Shown here: piece after piece, positions 58,419-64,000 of the stretch
Layout: every line of letters begins with the position of its first letter
Numbering within the stretch: position 1 is the stretch's first letter
Source: Streptomyces barringtoniae
GTDB taxonomy: Bacteria > Actinomycetota > Actinomycetes > Streptomycetales > Streptomycetaceae
NCBI RefSeq assembly: GCF_020819595.1
Contig: NZ_JAJHNP010000022.1
Span: 105,226-169,225, forward strand
Direction of reading: 5' to 3'
DNA: 64,000 bases
Made by a program: the position numbers and the translations under genes
Notes under the pieces: generated by a model
What the model was told of the DNA's origin: nothing
The model's database searches: none
Seen by the model: only the letters and a program-made list of their open reading frames with translations

Positions 58419-59798
58419 ATGGTGAAGGAACGTGCGCGCATTCTGGTTGTCGGCGGCGGCTACGTCGGGATGTACACGGCACTGCGGCTGCAGCGGAAGC
58501 TGAAGGCCGAGCTCAGGCGGGGTGAGGTCGACATCACCGTCGTCACTCCCGACCCCTACATGACGTACCAGCCGTTCCTTCCCGAAGCGGCCGCGGGTTC
58601 GATTTCCCCTCGCCATGTCGTCGTACCGCTGCGTCGCGTCCTGGACCAGTGCCATGTCGTCGTCGGCGAGGTGACGTCCATCGACCACGCGGTGCGCACC
58701 GCCGTCGTCACCACGCTCGCCACCGCCGAGGAGGGAAAACCGGCCGAACTCCTCGGTTACGACGAGCTCGTGCTGGCCCCCGGCTCGGTCTCCCGCACCC
58801 TGCCCATCCCCGGCCTCGCCGAGTACGGCATCGGGTTCAAGACCGTCGAAGAGGCCATCGGCCTGCGCAACCACGTCATCGAGCAGATGGACATCGCCTC
58901 CTCCACCCGCGACCCCGCGATCCGCGACGCCGCCCTCACCTTCGTCTTCGTCGGCGGCGGCTACGCGGGCGTGGAGGCGCTCGCCGAACTGGAGGACATG
59001 GCCCGCTACGCCGCGCGCTACTACCACAACGTCCGCCCCGAGGACATGAAGTGGATCCTCGTGGAGGCCTCCGACCGCATCCTTCCCGAGGTCGGCGAGG
59101 AGATGGGCCGCTACACCGTCACCCAGCTCCGCCGCCGCAACATCCAGGTCCTGCTCGAAACCCGCCTGGACTCCTGCGCCGACCGCGTCGCCGTCCTCAG
59201 CGACGGCCAGCGCTTCCCGACCCGCACGGTCGTGTGGACCGCCGGCGTCAGGCCCAGCCCGCTGCTCGCCGCCACCGACCTGCCGCTCACCGCACGCGGC
59301 CGGCTGAAGTGCACCGCCCGGCTGACCGTCGACGGCACGGAGCACGCCTGGGCGGCCGGGGACGCCGCCGCCGTACCCGACGTCACCGCCGCCGAACCCG
59401 GCACCGAAACCGCCCCCAACGCCCAGCACGCCGTCCGCCAGGCCCGGACCCTCGGCGACAACATCGCCCACGCGCTGCGCGGCGAGCCCCTGGAGACGTA
59501 CGCCCACAGGTACGTCGGCTCGGTCGCCTCCCTCGGCCTGCACAAGGGCGTCGCGCAGATCTACGGGCGCAGGCTGAAGGGCTACCCTGCCTGGTTCATG
59601 CACCGCGTGTACCACCTCAGCAGGGTGCCCACATTCAACCGAAAGGCCCGTGTGCTGGCGGAATGGACCCTCGCCGGACTCTTCAAACGGGAGATCGTCT
59701 CGCTCGGTTCGCTCGAACATCCCCGAGCGGAGTTCGAACTCGCTGCCGGTGGAAAGCCTCCTCACAGCCCCTCGGACGACCCGAAGGGGTCGTCCTGA
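58419..59798 (+). CDS. ndh: Type II NADH:quinone oxidoreductase
   Basis: NDH-2 passes electrons from NADH to menaquinone without pumping protons. The 459-residue flavoprotein has an FAD site ILVVGGGYVGMYTALRL right at the start, MTYQPFLPEAAAGSISPRHV, the NADH-binding FVFVGGGYAGVEALAELE, and a second FAD contact AWAAGDAAAVPD followed by PNAQHAVRQARTLGDNIA. The C-terminus (FMHRVYHLSRVPTFNRK) is amphipathic and likely membrane-bound. The ATG at 58419 places the FAD motif at the expected distance; an in-frame GTG at 58386 would add 11 residues. Confidence 0.94.
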   Translation: MVKERARILVVGGGYVGMYTALRLQRKLKAELRRGEVDITVVTPDPYMTYQPFLPEAAAGSISPRHVVVPLRRVLDQCHVVVGEVTSIDHAVRTAVVTTLATAEEGKPAELLGYDELVLAPGSVSRTLPIPGLAEYGIGFKTVEEAIGLRNHVIEQMDIASSTRDPAIRDAALTFVFVGGGYAGVEALAELEDMARYAARYYHNVRPEDMKWILVEASDRILPEVGEEMGRYTVTQLRRRNIQVLLETRLDSCADRVAVLSDGQRFPTRTVVWTAGVRPSPLLAATDLPLTARGRLKCTARLTVDGTEHAWAAGDAAAVPDVTAAEPGTETAPNAQHAVRQARTLGDNIAHALRGEPLETYAHRYVGSVASLGLHKGVAQIYGRRLKGYPAWFMHRVYHLSRVPTFNRKARVLAEWTLAGLFKREIVSLGSLEHPRAEFELAAGGKPPHSPSDDPKGSS

Positions 59799-59929
59799 CC
59801 GGAGCAAGGAACTACCCGGCCCGCCCAGGCGTCTGACCGATGTCGCCGCGGCGCGCCCCCTGCCAGACTGCCCCATGTCCTCGGACGAGCCACCCGCCCG
59901 CCCTCAGCACCCACGAGGCTTCTTCCCAA

Positions 59930-61576
59930 GTGAACTTCACGCGCTGGAGCGCCCGGCTCCCCGGAACGCAGCGCCGCGCCGCCGCGCGGAACGAGATCCC
60001 GGTCTCCCCGGACCGGCGGGGGGAAGGCTCCGTGCCCGCGGCCCGCGCCGGAAAGCCGGCCGACGGCACGGCCCCGGTGCCCGCCGTCGACGAACTGCCC
60101 GCGCGCGACGTCCTCGACCGCGTCCCGGCCCTGGTCGCCCTCGTACACGGCCCCGACCACCGCATCGCGTACGTCAACGACGCCTACGTGGCGGCCTTCG
60201 GCGTACGGCCCACGGGCACACCCGCCCGCGAGGCGCTGCCCGAACTCGCCGAACTGGGCCTGCTCCCGCTCCTCGACCAGGTGCTGCGCAGCGGCAAGCC
60301 CCGCACCCTGAAGTCCCGCAAGGCCGTGGACGGCCGCTCCTACACGTTCACCTGCACCCCGGTCGACGAGGGCGGCGACCGCGACGGAGGGGTGCTCGTC
60401 TTCGCCACCGACGTCACCGACCACGCCGAGGCCGCCGAGCGGCTGCGCGCCAGCGAGCGCCGCCAGCGCGAGACGGCGGTGACCCTCCAGCGCTCCCTGC
60501 TGCCGCAGGAACTGGAACAGCCCGACGACCTGCGCATCGCCGCCACCTACCACCCCGGCGGCACCGAGGCCGCGGTCGGCGGCGACTGGTACGACGTGAT
60601 CACCCTCGGCGGCGGCCGCACGGCCCTGGTGATCGGCGACGTCATGGGCCGGGGTGTGCGAGCAGCGGCGGTCATGGGCCAACTGCGTACGGCCGTCCGG
60701 GCCTACGCCCGCCTGGACCTCCCCCCGCACGAGGTGCTCCAGCTGCTGGACGGCCTCGCCACCGAGATCGACGCCAACCAGATCGCCACCTGCGTCTACG
60801 CCGTCCACGACCCCAACGAGGGAAGGCTGGTGTACGCCTCCGCCGGGCACCTGCCGATCCTGGTCCGAGACGAGAACGGCACCGTCTCCCGCGCCGACGA
60901 GCCCACCGGCCCGCCGCTCGGCACCGGCGGCTGGATGCACGCGTCGGGCTCCATCGCGCTCGGCCCGGGCTCCACGGCCGTCCTCTACACGGACGGCCTG
61001 GTCGAACGCCGCGACGAGGACCTGGACGAGGGTATCGCGGCCCTCGAAGGCGCCCTCGCCGGCGCCACCGGCTCCCCGCAGGTCGTCTGTGACCGCCTGG
61101 TCCGCTCGGCCGGTGTCACCGCCGACCACGACGACGACGTCGCCGTCCTGGTCCTCCAGCACCCCGCCCGCACGGGCCCCGACGGCGACCTCTTCCGCAA
61201 CGCGGCCCTGGAACTCCTCGGCGGCGTCGAAGCGGCCCCCCGCGCCCGCGCGTTCGCCTCCGGTGTGCTGACGAGTTGGCGCTTCCCGGTCGAGCTGCAC
61301 GATCTCGGTGTCCTCGCCGCGAGCGAGCTGGTCGCCAACTCCCTCCAGCACGGCACCCCGCCCATGCGGCTCCGGCTCCGCCGCACCGACCGCCGCCTGA
61401 TCATCGAGGTGACGGACGGGGACGATCACCTTCCTCGACGCCGACGCGCGGAACCGGGCGACGAGTCGGGCCGGGGCATCGCCATCGTGGCGACGATCGC
61501 GTCCAACTGGGGCTGCCGCCGGACACCTGGCGGCGGCAAGGCGGTGTGGTGCGAGTTCGTACTGCCGAAGGGCTAG
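59930..61576 (+). CDS. PAS-SpoIIE phosphatase with anti-sigma-type kinase domain
   Basis: This 548-residue protein of the RsbU/SpoIIE family has a PAS domain (about 60-165; LVALVHGPDHRIAYVNDAY), a linker helix (RLRASERRQRETAVTLQRSL) and a PP2C-type phosphatase (about 185-410). The metal ligands are visible in AVGGDWYDVITLGGGR, VIGDVMGRGVRAA, LVYASAGHLP and DHDDDVAVLVLQ. A C-terminal GHKL ATPase follows (LAASELVANSLQHGTPPMR; GRGIAIVATIASNWG). It may reset an anti-sigma/anti-anti-sigma switch. GTG 59930 at NFTRWSARLPGTQ is preferred; earlier in-frame codons are possible. Confidence 0.92.
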   Translation: MNFTRWSARLPGTQRRAAARNEIPVSPDRRGEGSVPAARAGKPADGTAPVPAVDELPARDVLDRVPALVALVHGPDHRIAYVNDAYVAAFGVRPTGTPAREALPELAELGLLPLLDQVLRSGKPRTLKSRKAVDGRSYTFTCTPVDEGGDRDGGVLVFATDVTDHAEAAERLRASERRQRETAVTLQRSLLPQELEQPDDLRIAATYHPGGTEAAVGGDWYDVITLGGGRTALVIGDVMGRGVRAAAVMGQLRTAVRAYARLDLPPHEVLQLLDGLATEIDANQIATCVYAVHDPNEGRLVYASAGHLPILVRDENGTVSRADEPTGPPLGTGGWMHASGSIALGPGSTAVLYTDGLVERRDEDLDEGIAALEGALAGATGSPQVVCDRLVRSAGVTADHDDDVAVLVLQHPARTGPDGDLFRNAALELLGGVEAAPRARAFASGVLTSWRFPVELHDLGVLAASELVANSLQHGTPPMRLRLRRTDRRLIIEVTDGDDHLPRRRRAEPGDESGRGIAIVATIASNWGCRRTPGGGKAVWCEFVLPKG

Positions 61577-61602
61577 GCGCCGTGGGGGGCCTTGGCCGTT
61601 GC

Positions 61603-61638
61603 CGGGTGCGGGTGCGGGTGCGGGTGCGGGTGCGGGTG
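61603..61638 (+). repeat. Hexanucleotide microsatellite (CGGGTG)6
   Basis: Six perfect tandem copies of CGGGTG lie just after the phosphatase gene stop. The array could vary in length by slippage. Confidence 0.9.
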
Positions 61639-61677
61639 GTCGGGGGCTGGGTCACGCAGGCGTGCCGCCGTAGCTGC

Positions 61678-61712
61678 GCCCACCCGTGCCGCTCGGGGCG
61701 GCACGGGTGGGC
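61678..61712. terminator. Bidirectional terminator between converging genes
   Basis: A perfect 15-bp stem (GCCCACCCGTGCCGC and complement) with loop TCGGG lies between the SpoIIE-type and MFS genes, which converge. A related sequence occurs near 51385-51450. Confidence 0.82.
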
Positions 61713-61772
61713 GCAGCGGCACCTCTCAGCGAGCAGCGCCCCCAGACGTGCCCAGCACCGGCGCCGGGTGCC

Positions 61773-63062
61773 TCACGCCTCCGCGCCCACCGGCTCCGCA
61801 GGCGCACCACCCCGGGCAACCACGCGGGTCCCGCGTGCCGACCAAGGCTGGTCCTGGACGGGGGTGAGCCTCCGCCCGAGCCGGAGCGCAAGCACCGTGA
61901 TCCCCAGCGAGAACAGCAGGAACGTCACGATGTACGGCGCGTGCAACGAGGCACCCAGCGGCCCGCCCACCGCCGGACCGACGGCCAGCGCCAGCTGCTT
62001 GACCAGTGCAAACGCAGAGTTGTACTGCCCGGCCATCCCCTCGGGAGCCAAGTCGGCGACCAGCGGAGCGACCGTCGGCGACAGCATCGCCTCACCCAGC
62101 CCGAACAGCGCGTAGGTCGAGACGAACGCGGCCGTCGCCATCTCCTGGCTGCCGTGCCCCAGCCCCGCGTACCCGGCGGCCAGCCACGCGACGGCCCAGA
62201 TCAGTCCGACACCGGCGATGACCCGGGACCGCCGGCTGCGCTCCACGAACCTCAGCACGGCGAACTGGGCGACCACGATCATCAGCGTGTTCGCGGCCAG
62301 GGCCGTCCCCAGCGCGGAGGTGGATATCCCGGCGGCCTCGACGCCGTAAGCGCTCAGCCCGGACTCGAACTGGCCGTAGCAGGCGAAGAACAGCACGAAG
62401 CCCAGCACACACAGCTGCACCATCGCCCGGTTCCCGAGCAGCCGCTTCCAGCTGCTCTTCGCCGACCGGGCCGGGGCGTCCTCGATCCGCGGCGAGTGCG
62501 GCATCCGCACGGTCGCCATCACCCCGACCAGCAGCAGGAACATGGCCGCCTCGATCGCGAACAGCAGCGTGAACGAGGACACGCGCGTGGCGTCGACGAG
62601 ATGACCGCCGATGAGGCCGCCTATACCGAGTCCCAGGTTCTGCAGGAAGAACTGCATCGCGAACGCCCGGGACCGCGTGTCGGCGGTGGAGCAGTCCACG
62701 ATCATCGTCGCCAGCGCCGGCTGCATCACGGCCTGCCCGGCACCGAGCGCCGCGGCCGAGAGCAGTACGGCGGCGGCGTTGCCCGCGAGTCCGAGGCTCA
62801 GTGCGCCGAGCGCCGCGGTGACCAGGGCGGCGAGCAGGACCGGCAGCGGGCCGCGCCGCACGATCGCCCTGCCGGCGAACGGCAGCACGATCAGCGCGGC
62901 CACGGCGAAGACGGCGAGCACGAGTCCCGCCGTCATGGCTCCCAGCCCCCGCACCTGCGCCACGTAGACGTACAGGTAGGGGACGGTGAAGCCGAGCCCG
63001 AACGCGCTGAGTGCGTTACCCACGTGGATCCGGCGCATCGCTGCGCCCATCGCCCTGGTCAC
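61773..63062 (-). CDS. MFS transporter
   Basis: This 429-residue drug/metabolite-type transporter has about twelve hydrophobic segments. The loop between helices 2 and 3 carries FAGRAIVRRGPLPVLLAALV, resembling the MFS A motif. A central cytoplasmic loop holds PHSPRIEDAPARSAKSSWKRL. GTG at 63060-63062 is preferred because GAGAGAGG lies five bases upstream, giving MTRAMGAAMRRIHVGNALSA; a GTG at 63077 is in frame but has no such site. It diverges from a MarR gene, which probably represses it. The substrate is unknown. Confidence 0.92.
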   Translation of the reverse strand: MTRAMGAAMRRIHVGNALSAFGLGFTVPYLYVYVAQVRGLGAMTAGLVLAVFAVAALIVLPFAGRAIVRRGPLPVLLAALVTAALGALSLGLAGNAAAVLLSAAALGAGQAVMQPALATMIVDCSTADTRSRAFAMQFFLQNLGLGIGGLIGGHLVDATRVSSFTLLFAIEAAMFLLLVGVMATVRMPHSPRIEDAPARSAKSSWKRLLGNRAMVQLCVLGFVLFFACYGQFESGLSAYGVEAAGISTSALGTALAANTLMIVVAQFAVLRFVERSRRSRVIAGVGLIWAVAWLAAGYAGLGHGSQEMATAAFVSTYALFGLGEAMLSPTVAPLVADLAPEGMAGQYNSAFALVKQLALAVGPAVGGPLGASLHAPYIVTFLLFSLGITVLALRLGRRLTPVQDQPWSARGTRVVARGGAPAEPVGAEA

Positions 63063-63087
63063 GTTCACCTCTCTCACTAGTTACATC

Positions 63088-63120
63088 TGAAGACTTCAAA
63101 GCTAAAGTTCGAAGCTAAAG
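63088..63120. promoter_or_regulatory. MarR operator region between MFS and MarR genes
   Basis: TGAAGACTTCA (63088-63098) is an 11-bp palindrome. It overlaps two tandem 13-bp units, TTCAAAGCTAAAG and TTCGAAGCTAAAG (63095-63120). Such repeated inverted half-sites are typical MarR targets. Confidence 0.65.
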
Positions 63121-63172
63121 ACTACACAGAGAAGGACTTCGACGCAAAGCAACCGCGTGCGATACTGCGGCC

Positions 63173-63724
63173 ATGGCCGACACCGCCCCCGACGTCGCGG
63201 AACCGACGCTCGAAGAGCAGATCGCCGCTTACCAGCGCGAGTTCCAGGGCCTCGATCCGCAGGTCGAGAAGATCGTCTCGGCGCTCTCCCGGCTCAACCG
63301 CCGCATGAACGTCGCCTACGGCCGCCAGACCGCCGGCCTCGGCATCAGCAACGCCGAGTGGGAGGTGCTCAAGGCACTGGTCCTCTCCGGTGCCCCCTAC
63401 CGCCTGGGCCCCAGCGACCTCGCCAAGCGCCTCGGCCTCACGCCGGCTGCGATGACCCACCGGATCGACCGCATGGTGGCCGAGGGACTCGTCACCCGGG
63501 AGCGTGACGAGTCCAACCGCGTCCGGGTGATCGTGGAGCTGACCCCCGAGGGCCGTGAGAAGTGGCTGGAGGCCATGCGCCTCGCGACCGTCTTCGAGGA
63601 GGACCTGCTCCAGGACCTCACGCCGGCGGAGCGCGCGGTGCTCGGCGAGGTTCTGACCAGGCTCCTGCGCAGGGTGGAGGACGCCCAGCCGGACGCCGGC
63701 GGTCGGCTCAGCGACCTCGACTGA
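63173..63724 (+). CDS. MarR-family regulator
   Basis: This 183-residue winged-helix regulator has LSRLNRRMNVAYGRQTAGLG, NAEWEVLKALVLSGAPYRL, the recognition helix region DLAKRLGLTPAAMTHRIDRM and the wing EGLVTRERDESNRVRVIVEL. The N-terminal 30 residues are longer than in small MarR proteins. It is divergent from the MFS transporter with an operator-like repeat between, suggesting control of transport and self. The ligand is unknown. Confidence 0.93.
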   Translation: MADTAPDVAEPTLEEQIAAYQREFQGLDPQVEKIVSALSRLNRRMNVAYGRQTAGLGISNAEWEVLKALVLSGAPYRLGPSDLAKRLGLTPAAMTHRIDRMVAEGLVTRERDESNRVRVIVELTPEGREKWLEAMRLATVFEEDLLQDLTPAERAVLGEVLTRLLRRVEDAQPDAGGRLSDLD

Positions 63725-63741
63725 GGCCGCCGTAAAAAATC

Positions 63742-63783
63742 TTGACAGGGGGTGTTGACACACCCCTGGCCGCTCCGTAAAGT
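63742..63783 (+). promoter_or_regulatory. Strong promoter P1 of a downstream gene or rRNA operon
   Basis: TTGACA (63755-63760), a 17-bp spacer and TAAAGT (63778-63783) form a near-ideal sigma-70/HrdB promoter. A second TTGACA lies 8 bp before the first one (63742-63747). No gene follows in the window. Confidence 0.75.
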
Positions 63784-63927
63784 TCTTCGGGTTGCCACGG
63801 AGCCGTAACGGTTCTTCGGTAGCGCTTCGCCGCCTCGAGCGGCACCCCTCACATCATCAGCTCGATCTCCCGGACGGGTTGTATTCGGCGTGCCCGAATT
63901 CAATTCGAATGGAGCCCGGCGGCCCGA

Positions 63928-64000
63928 TTGGGAATCGCCGAGCGGATCCGCTAAGGTTTGAGGCGTCGGAACGGCCCAACGGCCGGGAAGACAAACCCCC
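63928..64000 (+). promoter_or_regulatory. Second promoter P2 and probable rRNA leader
   Basis: TTGGGA (63928) and TAAGGT (63952) are spaced by 18 bp. The following sequence GTCGGAACGGCCCAACGGCC resembles the leaders I know from Streptomyces 16S rRNA operons. An rRNA gene cannot be confirmed because the window ends. Confidence 0.5.

Overview
This 64 kb window is very GC-rich chromosomal DNA from a Streptomyces species. The evidence is the codon bias, the many GTG starts, mycothiol-type enzymes, and diagnostic genes: bldC, atrA, an Lsr2-type nucleoid protein, valine dehydrogenase, a twin-motif DivIVA-like protein and a Streptomyces-type parS site. From memory, gene order matches the S. coelicolor core region around SCO4069 to SCO4122 (lsrL = SCO4076, bldC = SCO4091, atrA = SCO4118). 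I could not run an alignment to confirm this.

Layout. 1-3.1 kb: a truncated unknown gene, a DMFase-beta-like protein and purC. 3.2-7.6 kb: two identical tRNA-Gly(GCC) genes flank a two-component system and an ABC exporter, followed by tRNA-Gly(UCC). 7.8-16 kb: lsrL diverges from purSQL, then an SCP/MDMPI-type protein, a META lipoprotein, purF and purM. 16-19.5 kb: DUF3073, vdh, an unknown gene and bldC, the last behind a long leader with inverted repeats. 19.6-25.3 kb: a DUF6274-like gene, a duplicated tRNA-Asp flank, HrpA, a tiny DivIVA-like operon, four tRNAs (Asp, Phe, Asp, Glu) and a perfect parS palindrome. 25.4-32.3 kb: membrane metallophosphoesterase, small metallopeptidase, lipoprotein, DEAD-box helicase, amino-acid permease and tRNA-Lys.

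32.3-40.7 kb looks like an accessory block between tRNA-Lys and tRNA-fMet. It holds a hydrolase remnant, a leader ORF plus GT87-like membrane glycosyltransferase, an arsenic cluster (arsM diverging from arsR-aquaporin-arsC), a TetR gene behind a perfect operator, and a ribA / MarR / domain-swapped RibD cluster with three related operators.

41-47 kb: a c-di-AMP (ydaO) riboswitch upstream of an M23 peptidase, then aldo/keto reductase, PrsW-like protease, TrmB and L-2-hydroxyglutarate oxidase. 47-63.7 kb is dense in regulators: an Nsd/SCO4114-like protein, a degenerate asparagine-synthetase homologue, an AfsR-like SARP ATPase, a membrane-tethered ECF sigma factor with a carbohydrate-binding domain, AtrA, NDH-2, a PAS-SpoIIE phosphatase, and an MFS transporter diverging from a MarR gene. 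The window ends in strong promoters and what looks like the leader of an rRNA operon.

How the genes work together: purC, purS/Q/L, purF and purM supply six steps of IMP synthesis. BldC, AtrA, the SARP, the Nsd-like protein and the SpoIIE phosphatase belong to developmental and antibiotic control. The riboswitch-M23 pair links c-di-AMP to cell-wall remodelling. The ars genes form a self-contained resistance unit.
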